From assembly GCA_005240065.1 (NCBI GenBank), contig SBBG01000068.1:1-44139 (forward strand): DNA of 44,139 bases, read 5' to 3'. The translations under genes and the position numbers were made by a program. Of this stretch, positions 20,642-30,228 are shown in pieces. The notes beneath the pieces are model-generated. The model was not told where the DNA came from. It was given only the letters and a program-made list of their open reading frames with translations, and made no database searches. The stretch is from Gammaproteobacteria bacterium (GTDB lineage: Bacteria > Pseudomonadota > Gammaproteobacteria > Ga0077554 > Ga007554). Within the stretch, counting starts at the first letter, position 1. Each line of letters opens with the position of its first letter.

Positions 20642-21462
20642 ATGCCCTTACCCATTGGGTGCACCCCAGCATCCATTCTCGCCATCGCAACGAGCCGGTG
20701 GCGAAGAACCGGTTGCGCTTGCTCAGTTACAATATCCAGGCTGCGGTGGCCTCGACGCGCCCGCACCACTATCTCACCCAGGGCTGGAAGCATGTGCTAC
20801 CGCATCTTGGCAGCTTCGACAATCTGGACCGCATCGCGCATCTGGTGAGCGATTATGATGTGGTTGCACTGCAAGAGGTGGACGCAGGCAGTCTGCGCAG
20901 CTATTTCATCAACCAGGTGGAATATCTGGCCAAACGCGGCCACTTCCCTTTCTGGTACTGTCAGACCAACCGCAAGCTCGGCAAATTCGCCCAGCACAGC
21001 AACGGTCTGTTGAGTCAGATCCAGCCGCACGAAGTGGTCGAGCACAAGCTGCCCGGCCTGATTCCCGGCCGCGGCCTGATGATGGTGCGCTACGGCCATA
21101 GCGACAACCCGCTGGTGGTGCTGCTCGCCCATCTCGCCCTGAGCAAGCGCGCCCGCTTCCAGCAACTGGATTTCATCCGCGAAATCGTCAACCAATACCA
21201 GCATGTGGTATTGATGGGCGACCTCAACTGTCAGCCGCAGAGCGAGGAAATGTACACCTTCCTGGAAAGCACCCACCTCTGCGAACCCCTCGAAGAACTG
21301 CACACCTTCCCCAGTTGGCGTCCCCTGCGCAACATCGACCACATCCTCGTCACCCCCTCGATCAAGGTCAGCAACATCCAAGTGCTGAATCACGCGATAT
21401 CCGATCATCTCCCTATTGCTGTGGAAATCGCCGTGCCGGAGGGGGTTCATCTGGCGGGGTGA
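20638..21462 (+). CDS. Endonuclease/exonuclease/phosphatase family protein
   Basis: LLSYNIQAAV, VALQEVDAG, VVLMGDLNCQP, RNIDHILVTP, AISDHLPIAVEI. Confidence 0.9.
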   Translation: MNALTHWVHPSIHSRHRNEPVAKNRLRLLSYNIQAAVASTRPHHYLTQGWKHVLPHLGSFDNLDRIAHLVSDYDVVALQEVDAGSLRSYFINQVEYLAKRGHFPFWYCQTNRKLGKFAQHSNGLLSQIQPHEVVEHKLPGLIPGRGLMMVRYGHSDNPLVVLLAHLALSKRARFQQLDFIREIVNQYQHVVLMGDLNCQPQSEEMYTFLESTHLCEPLEELHTFPSWRPLRNIDHILVTPSIKVSNIQVLNHAISDHLPIAVEIAVPEGVHLAG

Positions 21463-21477
21463 TGGTATGTATCCCCT

Positions 21478-21512
21478 TCTCCCCGTTCAGCGGAGACGCT
21501 TCTTTTTTCTTC
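21478..21512 (+). terminator. Putative terminator after the EEP gene
   Basis: TCTCCCCGTTCAGCGGAGA hairpin followed by CGCTTCTTTTTT, 16 nt after the stop. Confidence 0.4.
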
Positions 21513-21540
21513 TTTTCCTCTTTTTTCTCTTTCCCCAGGA

Positions 21541-23640
21541 TTAATGCCCATTCCCCTCTTCCTCCACTTCCTCCCCCGCCAGCTTCTTCATCAACGCGGT
21601 CTGGGCGGAAAAGGGTTTTTCGTTTCCAGGTGTGAGTCGCTGGTAATTACCGTCGCTTTGCAGCACCCAGCTTTGAGTATCGTCGGCCAGATAAGTCAGT
21701 AGTGCCTCCTGTACCAGGCGTTTTTTCAGGGTTTTGTTTTCGATGGGGAAGCAGGTTTCCACGCGGCGGAAGAAGTTGCGGTCCATCCAGTCGGCGCTGG
21801 CGCAGAATACTTCGGTATCGCCGTTGTTGTGGAAGTAATAAACGCGAGAGTGTTCGAGGAAGCGGCCGACGGTGGAGCGGACGGCGATATTTTCGGAGAC
21901 ACCCTTGATGCCAGGGCGCAGGCAGCAGATGCCGCGCACGATGAGGTCGATCTTCACGCCGGCCTGTGATGCGCGATACAGGGCGCGGATGATATGAGGC
22001 TCGATCAGCGCGTTCATCTTGGCGATGATGCGTGCCGGACGGCCGCGGCGGGCGTGGCTGGTTTCGCGTTCGATCTTCTCCAGCATTGCCTTGTGCAACG
22101 TGAAGGGGGCTTGGAGCAGCTTGTCGAGCTTGGTGAAGCGGCCCAGGCTGGTGAGCTGAAGGAAGATCTTATGCACGTCCGCGCCGATTGCTTCGTTGCG
22201 CGTAAACAGGCCGATGTCGGTATATTGCCGCGCGGTGCGGGCATGATAGTTGCCGGTGCCGAGGTGGACGTAATGGCGCAGCCCGCCTTCTTCGCGGCGT
22301 ACCACCAGCAGCATCTTGGCGTGGGTCTTGTAGCCGACCACGCCGTACACCACATGGGCGCCAGCCTCCTGCAGCAGGTTTGCCATGTTGATGTTGGTTT
22401 CTTCATCCATGCGCGCCAGCAGCTCGATGACCACGGTGACTTCCTTTCCGGCGCGCGCCGCTTCCAGCAAGGCATCCACCAGCACCGAGTCGCGGCCGGT
22501 GCGGTACAGGGTTTGCTTGATGGCCAGCACATGCGGATCGGCGGCAGCCTGGCGCACGAAATCCACCACTGGTGCGAACGATTCATAGGGATGGTGCAGC
22601 AGTACATCGCCCTGGCGCAGGGTCTGGAAAATATCACTGCTGCGCATGAGCCGCTTCGGCAGGCCGGGAGTGAAGGGTGGATATTTCAGGTCGGCGCGAT
22701 CCACCGCATCCGGGATGGCCATCAGTCGCGCCAGGTTGACCGGACCGTTGACCTGATAGAGGTCGTCCTGACTTAGCTCGAACTGGTCGAGCAGATAAGC
22801 GGTCATCTGCGGCGGACAATTGTCGGCCACCTCCAGCCGCACCGCCTCACCGTAACGCCGTGACGGCAGCTCGCCTTCCACCGCGCGCAGCAGATCGTCG
22901 ATTTCCTCCTTGTCGACGAACAACTCACTGTTGCGTGTGACGCGAAACTGGTAGCAGCCTTCCACCTTCATGCCGGAGAACAGGTCTTTGACGTGGGCGT
23001 GGATGATGGAGGAGAGGAAAACGAAATCGTGCGGTCCCGCCGCGCATTCCTCGGGCATGCGGATCAGGCGCGGCAAGGCGCGCGGCGCTTGCACCAGCGC
23101 CACCTCGCCGGCGCGGCCGAAGGCGTCCTTGCCGGTGAGCGGGACGATGAAATTCAGGCTCTTGTTGAGGATGTTAGGGAAAGGATGGGCAGGGTCGAGA
23201 CCCAGCGGGCTCAACACCGGCAGCAGTTCGCTCTCGAAATAGCGCTTCACCCAGCGTTTCTGTCGGGCATCCCAGTGCGTGCGCCTGACAAAGCGGATGT
23301 TTTCAGCCGCAAGCTGCGGTGTCAGCACCTCATTGAGCAGGCGGTACTGATCTTCCACCAGCGCGCGCACCTCGCCGCAGATCTGTCTCAGCACCTCTTG
23401 CGGACCCAAGCCATCCGGCCCGGTCTGCGGCGACTCCAGCGCCGCCCATTGCTTCAGCCCCGCCACTCTTGTTTCGAAGAGTTCGTCGAGATTGCTGCTG
23501 AAGATGCACAAAAAGCGCAGCCGTTCCAGCAGCGGCACGTTCTCGTCCCGCGCCTGCTCGAGCACGCGCCGATTGAACTGGAGGAGGCTCAGATCGCGGT
23601 TGATGTAGAGATCGGGCTGTTTGAGGTTGGCCTCGTCCAT
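21541..23640 (-). CDS. ppk1: Polyphosphate kinase 1
   Basis: [46 protein letters not shown]-like start; [40 protein letters not shown]. Confidence 0.96.
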   Translation of the reverse strand: [699 protein letters not shown]

Positions 23641-23717
23641 GCGGGGGGATTAGAAATCAGTTTATTTAGTTGTCGGCCGCAGGTTTAACAGCTTTAGTTT
23701 GCATTTTTTTGACAGCG

Positions 23718-24515
23718 CTAGAAAAACGTCCCATCCAGCGGCGACGAGGCTGTGGCATACAGTTTGCGCGCAATGCGCCCGGCGCGATAGGCTTCGCGAC
23801 CGGCCTCGACGGCCTTTTTCATCGCCGAGGCCATCAGCACCGGATCTTTCGCCCCGGCGATGGCGGTATTCATCAGCACGCCGTCGCAGCCCAGCTCCAT
23901 GGCGATCGCCGCATCCGATGCCGTGCCCACTCCCGCGTCGACCAGGATCGGTACCTGGGCGTTCTCAATGATGATGCGGATATTGTACGGATTGCGGATG
24001 CCCAGACCAGAGCCGATCGGCGCGGCCAGCGGCATCACCGCCATGCAGCCCATCTCCTCGAAGCGCTTGGCGGCGATGGGGTCGTCATTGGTGTAGACCA
24101 TGACCTTGAAGCCGTCCTTGATCAGCGCTTCGGCTGCTTTGAAGGTCTGCGCGATGTCGGGGAAGAGAGTTTTGGGGTCGCCCAGTACTTCCAGTTTGAC
24201 CAGATCGTGGCCATTCAGCAGCTCACGCGCCAGGCGGCAGGTGCGGATCGCATCTTCCGCGTTATAGCAGCCAGCGGTGTTGGGCAGCAAGGTGTATTTG
24301 TCCAGTGGCAACACGTCGAGCAAATTGGGTTCCCCCGGTGTCTGGCCGATGTTGGTGCGGCGTACCGCTACGGTGACGATTTGCGCGCCGCTCGCCTCGG
24401 TGGCGCGGCGCGTCTCATCGAGATCACGGTATTTGCCCGTGCCCACCAGCAGACGGGAGTGGTAGGTCTTGCCGGCGATGATCAAGGGGTCGGCGGGAGA
24501 AGTAGGGTGCGACAT
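23718..24515 (-). CDS. thiG: Thiazole synthase ThiG
   Basis: [78 protein letters not shown]. Confidence 0.96.
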   Translation of the reverse strand: MSHPTSPADPLIIAGKTYHSRLLVGTGKYRDLDETRRATEASGAQIVTVAVRRTNIGQTPGEPNLLDVLPLDKYTLLPNTAGCYNAEDAIRTCRLARELLNGHDLVKLEVLGDPKTLFPDIAQTFKAAEALIKDGFKVMVYTNDDPIAAKRFEEMGCMAVMPLAAPIGSGLGIRNPYNIRIIIENAQVPILVDAGVGTASDAAIAMELGCDGVLMNTAIAGAKDPVLMASAMKKAVEAGREAYRAGRIARKLYATASSPLDGTFF

Positions 24516-24578
24516 AGTGAAATCCTGAAAAATGCAGTGATGCAGCGTAGCTGGGCCGTTTCTAGCAATTATAACAGC

Positions 24579-24779
24579 TCAACCGCCACCGATGGCATGC
24601 ACAATCTCCACCCGGTCTCCGGCTTGCAGGCGGCGAGTTTCGTAGGTGCTGCGCGGCACGATGTCGAGATTGATTTCCACGGCGATGCGCCTGCCGGTCA
24701 GGTTCATCGCGGCGACCAGCTCCGCAACGCTGCAATGATCCGGTATCTGGCGCGCCTCGCCATTGACGATGATTTCCAT
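24579..24779 (-). CDS. thiS: Sulfur carrier protein ThiS
   Basis: 66 aa, MEIIVNGEARQIPDHCSVAELV...VEIVHAIGGG with C-terminal GG. Confidence 0.93.
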   Translation of the reverse strand: MEIIVNGEARQIPDHCSVAELVAAMNLTGRRIAVEINLDIVPRSTYETRRLQAGDRVEIVHAIGGG

Positions 24780-24868
24780 GAATTTAATGACCAGTGTGCT
24801 GAGGGTAATACGCTGAAAGCAGGATTGACCAGAATAGCAAAAGACGTGAAAATGGTGAACTACCTCGC

Positions 24869-24942
24869 GCGGGTGTAGTTCAATGGTAGAACCTCAGCTT
24901 CCCAAGCTGATGGCGTGGGTTCGATTCCCATCACCCGCTCCA
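24869..24942 (+). tRNA. tRNA-Gly, anticodon CCC
   Basis: GCGGGTGTAGTTCAATGGTAGAACCTCAGCTTCCCAAGCTGATGGCGTGGGTTCGATTCCCATCACCCGCTCCA: full cloverleaf, loop TTCCCAA, encoded CCA. Confidence 0.97.
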
Positions 24943-24978
24943 GTCTTCGCTAACGGGCGTCAGATGTCCTAATAAATG

Positions 24979-25071
24979 TAGGGCGGGTTGGCGTTTTTGC
25001 GTAACCCGCCAAGCGTGCGAAGCACACACATATTTTTCAATGCGCATCTGTGGCTGGCGGGTTACGGCGCC
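24979..25071. repeat. Palindromic GGCGGGTT/AACCCGCC repeat unit
   Basis: GTAGGGCGGGTT (24979-24990), AACCCGCC (25003-25010), GGCGGGTTACGGCGCC (25056-25071), between the tRNA and the next gene. Confidence 0.65.
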
Positions 25072-25081
25072 AAAAAAGCAG

Positions 25082-25603
25082 CTACACAGGTTCGCCCCGC
25101 TTCTGCCACCCCGCCACCGCATGCCGTTCCGGCACCAGCCCCGCCGCAGCGAGGTTTTCATGCAGTTCGGCAACGCTTAGTTTGGTCATGTCCTTGGCCA
25201 GTTCATGCACGCCGAAGCTCATGTGGGCGGGGATATGCAAGGCGGTGCGCAGATAGCCCAGCAGGCGCGTTTCCGCCACCAGTATCAGATGCGAGGCTTT
25301 TTCCTGTTGCGCCAAGCGCACGGCTTCGTCGGTAATGCGCTGGGCGAAGCGGCGTTCGAACTCGTGTTCGTGGCGCTCACGCTGATCGTCATAACCGTGG
25401 GCCGGGCCGCCGAGCGGGGCGGCGCCACGACCGGATTTGACATCGCTCCACATTTCCTTGCCTGGCACTTCTTTCTCGGTGCTGATCAGATCCTCGTGTT
25501 CCAGCAGGGTGGCGCCGGCTTCGCCCTTGGGCGCGCCTGGCTTCAGAGTGAAGAAGCGGGCGCGCGTTCCGTCCGCGACAACGACAGTATAGTTCTCAGC
25601 CAT
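25082..25603 (-). CDS. Host attachment family protein (AtsE/BaeRF-like domain)
   Basis: MAENYTVVVADGTRARFFTL...FERRFAQRITDEAVRLAQQEKASHLILVAETRLLGYLRTAL. Confidence 0.75.
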   Translation of the reverse strand: MAENYTVVVADGTRARFFTLKPGAPKGEAGATLLEHEDLISTEKEVPGKEMWSDVKSGRGAAPLGGPAHGYDDQRERHEHEFERRFAQRITDEAVRLAQQEKASHLILVAETRLLGYLRTALHIPAHMSFGVHELAKDMTKLSVAELHENLAAAGLVPERHAVAGWQKRGEPV

Positions 25604-25725
25604 GGTTATTTTCCTCCCTTGATTGCTCTTGCGGCCAAAGTATGACCAATAACCACCGTTCTTGCTTTGCGCTAGATCAAATATGAGCGAAAAAAACCAA
25701 GGGGGCTAAATAAATCAGTGCTTCC

Positions 25726-25833
25726 CTAATGCTCAGGACCAATCACGCCAAGGGCGTACAGTCCGGTGAGGACCATGCCGGTGAAGCTCAATATCAGTAC
25801 AATCAGGACAAAAATGGCAAATACGCCACGCAT
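25726..25833 (-). CDS. Small single-TM protein (35 aa)
   Basis: MRGVFAIFVLIVLILSFTGMVLTGLYALGVIGPEH, inside the longer ORF 25726..25986. Confidence 0.4.
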   Translation of the reverse strand: MRGVFAIFVLIVLILSFTGMVLTGLYALGVIGPEH

Positions 25834-25874
25834 ATCAATCAATCTCTCAGGTAAGTGGGCGAATAACAAAGAAT

Positions 25875-26261
25875 TTATTTGGCGACCAGATGCAATGGTG
25901 CGCCGCAAACAGGGCAATACGTCCAGATCGGCAAGCTGTCTTCGGGCTGAATCTTGAGGGTGATGTCTTTTCGGCAAGACGGACACACCCCGGTTACATC
26001 GTTGGCGATGGACAGGCTGCGATACCGCGAATACCCCATGATGGGCCCGGCGATGAAAAGACCCGCCGCCGCCAGAAGATGAACGACGGGAATGAAGGTC
26101 GCTAGCGCCAGTACCGCCAGCACCCAGCAGATGCTCCAGGCCTTTGCCGCTCTGATCAGGCGATCGCGCGGATCATAAGAGGTGAGGGAAAACACTCCTT
26201 GCTCTTGAAGAGCGTCCTCATTACCCTTGATCCAGATGTGCTTTTGCTCAACGATGGCCAC
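25875..26261 (-). CDS. Membrane protein with C-terminal zinc-ribbon-like CxxC...CxxC
   Basis: Two hydrophobic segments followed by CPSCRKDITLKIQPEDSLPIWTYCPVCGAPLHL. Confidence 0.7.
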   Translation of the reverse strand: MAIVEQKHIWIKGNEDALQEQGVFSLTSYDPRDRLIRAAKAWSICWVLAVLALATFIPVVHLLAAAGLFIAGPIMGYSRYRSLSIANDVTGVCPSCRKDITLKIQPEDSLPIWTYCPVCGAPLHLVAK

Positions 26262-26327
26262 AAGCTAAAGAACGAATCATTTTCTTAAAAACACGAGGAT
26301 AGCATACCGTTGTCCTATAATGAATTC

Positions 26328-27386
26328 ATGGACAATATGACCTTCAGCGATCGCCTCCTCGCCTGGTTTGACGATCACGGGCGCAAGGATCTGCCTTGGC
26401 AGCGCCATGCCTCGCCTTACCGTGTCTGGGTCTCCGAGGTGATGCTGCAACAGACCCAGGTTGCCACCGTCATCCCCTATTACCAGCGTTTCATGGAGCA
26501 CTTTCCCGATGTCCTGGCGCTGGCGGATGCGCCGCTCGATGAGGTGTTGCATCTCTGGACGGGGCTGGGCTATTACGCCCGTGCGCGCAACCTGCACCGC
26601 GCGGCGCGGGTGATTCGTGATGAGTATCGTGGCGAGTTTCCGTGCGACATTGCCGCCGTCCAGACCCTGCCAGGCATCGGCCGTTCCACGGCAGCCGCCG
26701 TCCTCGCGCTCGCATCCGGTCAGCGTCATGCCATTCTCGATGGCAACGTCAAGCGGGTGCTGACGCGCTTCCACGCCATCGACGGCTGGCCGGGGCGGAC
26801 GGAGGTTGAGCAACGGCTGTGGGCGTTGGCCGAGCGGCATACGCCCGCGCAGCACGTGGCGAACTATACCCAGGCCATCATGGATCTGGGCGCCACGCTC
26901 TGCACGCGCGCCTCGCCGGGCTGCGGGCGCTGTCCGCTCAGCGAGGATTGCGCCGCCCGCCGGCAAGACCGGGTGGCGGATTTTCCCGCCTCCAAGCCGC
27001 GCAAGACGCTGCCGGTACGGGATACCGTCATGCTCATGCTACGCAATGCCAGCGGCGAGGTGCTGCTGGTGCAGCGTCCGCCGGAGGGGCTATGGGGCGG
27101 GCTGTGGATTTTTCCGGAATGCCCGGTGGATGAGGATGTCGGGCAGTGGTGCGAGCGGCGATTGGCTTGCCACATCTCGCCGCCAGAGATCTGGTCGGCG
27201 TTGCGCCATACCTTCAGCCACTTCCATCTCGATATCACGCCGGTCCATGCCAGAATGGACACCGCCAGCGCCGTTATGGAGGGCGCCAATGCCGTCTGGT
27301 ACAATCTCGCATCACCCCCGGCGCTAGGGCTGGCGGCGCCGGTACAGCGTTTGCTGTTGCAGCTGAAAGAGGAATCAAGAGCATGA
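26328..27386 (+). CDS. mutY: A/G-specific adenine glycosylase
   Basis: [72 protein letters not shown]. Confidence 0.95.
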   Translation: MDNMTFSDRLLAWFDDHGRKDLPWQRHASPYRVWVSEVMLQQTQVATVIPYYQRFMEHFPDVLALADAPLDEVLHLWTGLGYYARARNLHRAARVIRDEYRGEFPCDIAAVQTLPGIGRSTAAAVLALASGQRHAILDGNVKRVLTRFHAIDGWPGRTEVEQRLWALAERHTPAQHVANYTQAIMDLGATLCTRASPGCGRCPLSEDCAARRQDRVADFPASKPRKTLPVRDTVMLMLRNASGEVLLVQRPPEGLWGGLWIFPECPVDEDVGQWCERRLACHISPPEIWSALRHTFSHFHLDITPVHARMDTASAVMEGANAVWYNLASPPALGLAAPVQRLLLQLKEESRA

Positions 27387-27655
27387 CACGCATGATCCAC
27401 TGCGCTAAGTTGAATAAGGAAGCCGAGGGCCTGGCCACTCCACCCTACCCCGGGGCGTTGGGCAAGCGGATTTATGAGAGTGTCTCGAAAGAGGCGTGGC
27501 AGATGTGGCTCAAGCACCAGACCATGTTGATCAACGAATACCGTCTGGTGCTGGTCGATCCCAAGGCGCGCCAGTTTCTCGAGGGCGAGATGGAAAAATT
27601 CTTCTTCGGTGATGGCTCGGCAATGCCGGGGGGGTATGTGCCGCCCGCCAGGTAG
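27383..27655 (+). CDS. yggX: Probable Fe(2+)-trafficking protein YggX
   Basis: [55 protein letters not shown]. Confidence 0.95.
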   Translation: MTRMIHCAKLNKEAEGLATPPYPGALGKRIYESVSKEAWQMWLKHQTMLINEYRLVLVDPKARQFLEGEMEKFFFGDGSAMPGGYVPPAR

Positions 27656-27665
27656 TTTTCTGTTC

Positions 27666-27694
27666 AGGAACTTCTGAATTGATCAGAGGTTCCT
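27666..27694. repeat. Palindromic element at the yggX/prfA convergent junction (terminator and/or dispersed repeat copy)
   Basis: AGGAACTTCTGA-ATTGA-TCAGAGGTTCCT; its reverse complement nearly matches 33714-33738. Confidence 0.6.
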
Positions 27695-28777
27695 TTACTC
27701 CGCCATCGCCGCCAACAAATCCGCCTGATACTCGCTGCTAAGGGGATTGAGCACCGGGTCAAGGTCGCCCTCGATGATATTGGCAAGCTTGTACAGGGTG
27801 AGGTTGATGCGGTGGTCGGTGAGGCGGCCCTGGGGGAAGTTGTAGGTGCGGATGCGTTCCGAGCGGTCGCCGGTGCCGACCAGCAGGCGGCGTGTCTGGG
27901 CCTGTTCGGCGGCCTGCTTTTCGCGCTGCAGGCTCACCAGCTTCGATTGCAGCAGTGACATGGCGCGGGCGCGGTTTTTGTGCTGCGAGCGCTCGTCCTG
28001 GCATTCTATGACGATGCCGCTGGGCAGGTGAGTGATGCGGATCGCCGAGTCGGTCTTGTTGACGTGCTGGCCGCCCGCACCGGAGGCGCGGAAGGTGTCG
28101 ATCTTGAGATCGGCGGGGTTGATTTCCACTTCGTCGACTTCAGCGATCTCCGGCATCACCGCCACGGTGCAGGTTGAGGTGTGGATACGGCCCTGCGCCT
28201 CGGTTTCGGGGACGCGCTGCACGCGGTGCGCGCCGGATTCGAATTTCAGCCGAGAATAAGCGCCGTGGCCGATGATGCGCGAGATGATTTCCTTGTAACC
28301 GCCGTGTTCACCCGGGCTTTCGCTGATGATTTCCACCTGCCAGCGCTGTTTTTCGGCGTAGCGCGAATACATGCGAAACAAATCGCCGGCGAAGATCGCC
28401 GCCTCGTCGCCGCCCGCCCCGCCGCGGATTTCGAGGAAGATGTTGCTGGCATCATGCGGGTCCTTGGGCAAGAGCAGCTTTTGCAGTTCCAGCTCCAGTG
28501 CATCACGGCGGAGCTGGGCCTGCTTGTACTCCTCTTCCGCCATCTCGCGCAGCTCGGGGTCCGGGTCGCGCATCATGTCCTCGGCGGCGGCGATGTCGGC
28601 CAGCGCCGTCTTGTAGCTTTCAAAGCACGTCACCACCGGCTTGAGTTCGGCATACTCCATCGACAAGGCACGGAAGCGCTCCTGGTTGGCGATGGTCTCG
28701 GCGTCGGCGAGCAGGGCACTGACTTCCTGGAGACGCTCGTGCAGGCTCTCCAGTTTGCCGCGGATGGAAGCTTTCAT
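27695..28777 (-). CDS. prfA: Peptide chain release factor 1
   Basis: [46 protein letters not shown]. Confidence 0.97.
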   Translation of the reverse strand: MKASIRGKLESLHERLQEVSALLADAETIANQERFRALSMEYAELKPVVTCFESYKTALADIAAAEDMMRDPDPELREMAEEEYKQAQLRRDALELELQKLLLPKDPHDASNIFLEIRGGAGGDEAAIFAGDLFRMYSRYAEKQRWQVEIISESPGEHGGYKEIISRIIGHGAYSRLKFESGAHRVQRVPETEAQGRIHTSTCTVAVMPEIAEVDEVEINPADLKIDTFRASGAGGQHVNKTDSAIRITHLPSGIVIECQDERSQHKNRARAMSLLQSKLVSLQREKQAAEQAQTRRLLVGTGDRSERIRTYNFPQGRLTDHRINLTLYKLANIIEGDLDPVLNPLSSEYQADLLAAMAE

Positions 28778-30033
28778 TGGGATTTCTTCAGGTCGAACAA
28801 TTCGCGCGCCGCCTCGAGCAGGTCGAAACGGCCTTGGAAGCCGGCCTGCTTCATCTGCGCGCTGGGGGCGTGGAGCAATTTGTTGGTGAGGGTGCGCGCC
28901 AGTTGTTGCAGCACCTTTTCGGCGGAGGCGCCGCTCGCCAGCAGGCGGCGTGCCTTTTCCAGCTCATCGTCGCGTAGCCGCTCGGCCTGTTCGCGATAGG
29001 CGCGGATGGTGGATACGGCTTCCAGTGATTTCAGCCAGCCCATGAAGTGCGCCACTTGCACGTCGATGATCTCCTCGGCCTGCTTGGCGGCTTCCTGGCG
29101 CGACTTGAGTCCTTCCTGGATGATTTCTTGCAGATCGTCCACAGTATAGAGATACACATCGCGCAGATCCCCGGCTTCGGGCTCGATATCGCGCGGTACG
29201 GCGATGTCCACCATCAGCATTGGGCGATGTTTGCGCGCCTTGATCGCCCGTTCCACCGCGCCCTTACCCAGGATCGGCAGCGGGCTGGCAGTGGAGGAGA
29301 TGACGATATCGGCTTCCGCCAAGTGGGAGGGTATTTCGCCAAGCTCGATGGCATAGCCGTTGAATTCGCTGGCCAGGACATGCGCCTTTTCCAAGGTGCG
29401 GTTGGCGATGATCATACGGCCGATGCCGTTTTCGTGCAGGTGACGCGCTGCCAGCTCGATGGTTTCGCCCGCGCCGATCAGCAGCACCGTATAGCCGGTG
29501 AGTTCGCCGAAAATCTGCTTGGCCAGGCTGACGGCGGCGAAGGCCACCGACACAGGACTGGAGCCGATGGCAGTGTCGGTGCGTACTTGCTTGGCGACGG
29601 AAAACGTGTGCTGGAACAGCCGTCCCAGCGTCGTGCCGACCGTGCCGGCTTGCATCGCCGTCGCATAGGCGGTTTTCATTTGGCCGAGAATCTGCGGTTC
29701 GCCGAGAATCAGCGAATCCAGGCCGCTGGCGACGCGCAACATGTGCCGCACCGCGTCCTGCTCGGGGTACAGATAAACATAAGGGGCCACATCCTCGGAG
29801 CGGAGATGATGGTAATTGCCGAGCCATTCGACAATATTGTCATCGTTGCCCCCTTTGGCGCAGCACACCAGCTCGGTGCGGTTGCAGGTGGACAGGATCG
29901 CTGCTTCGTTGACGCCCGAGCGGGTTTGAAGATCGTGCAGCGCTTCCGGCAGGCGGTCGGGGGCGAACGCCACCCGCTCCCGGATGTCCACGGGCGCTGT
30001 TTTGTGATTGATGCCAACGGCCAGAAGGCGCAT
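28774..30033 (-). CDS. hemA: Glutamyl-tRNA reductase
   Basis: [51 protein letters not shown]. Confidence 0.96.
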   Translation of the reverse strand: MRLLAVGINHKTAPVDIRERVAFAPDRLPEALHDLQTRSGVNEAAILSTCNRTELVCCAKGGNDDNIVEWLGNYHHLRSEDVAPYVYLYPEQDAVRHMLRVASGLDSLILGEPQILGQMKTAYATAMQAGTVGTTLGRLFQHTFSVAKQVRTDTAIGSSPVSVAFAAVSLAKQIFGELTGYTVLLIGAGETIELAARHLHENGIGRMIIANRTLEKAHVLASEFNGYAIELGEIPSHLAEADIVISSTASPLPILGKGAVERAIKARKHRPMLMVDIAVPRDIEPEAGDLRDVYLYTVDDLQEIIQEGLKSRQEAAKQAEEIIDVQVAHFMGWLKSLEAVSTIRAYREQAERLRDDELEKARRLLASGASAEKVLQQLARTLTNKLLHAPSAQMKQAGFQGRFDLLEAARELFDLKKSQ

Positions 30034-30228
30034 GGAACTTATTCGCCTGTTATAAAACAAAGTCTTATCGGTTGGCCCAAACCCATCATCATGCGGGATT
30101 CCCCCTGCGGTCCGATAAAGGAACGTAAATTGCTAATATATCAAGCTTTCCTTTGCGGGGGAAAGGGGTGCAGACTTGCGCGCCGTAATATGTGACACTT
30201 GTAACAACTTTTGGTTGCTGGACTACCC

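Noticed and set aside
23670-24878. 402-aa + ORF across thiG-thiS
   Set aside because: Antisense to two clear genes; no family signature.
25082-25603. Host attachment protein as evidence of a prophage or phage-defence island
   Set aside because: Family name only; no phage structural genes, integrase or defence genes nearby.
26316-26328. TATAAT immediately before the mutY ATG as evidence of leaderless mRNA
   Set aside because: Possible, but no -35 seen and the start codon is ambiguous (26310/26328/26337).
29047-30195. 382-aa + ORF antisense to hemA
   Set aside because: Antisense shadow of a well-supported hemA.
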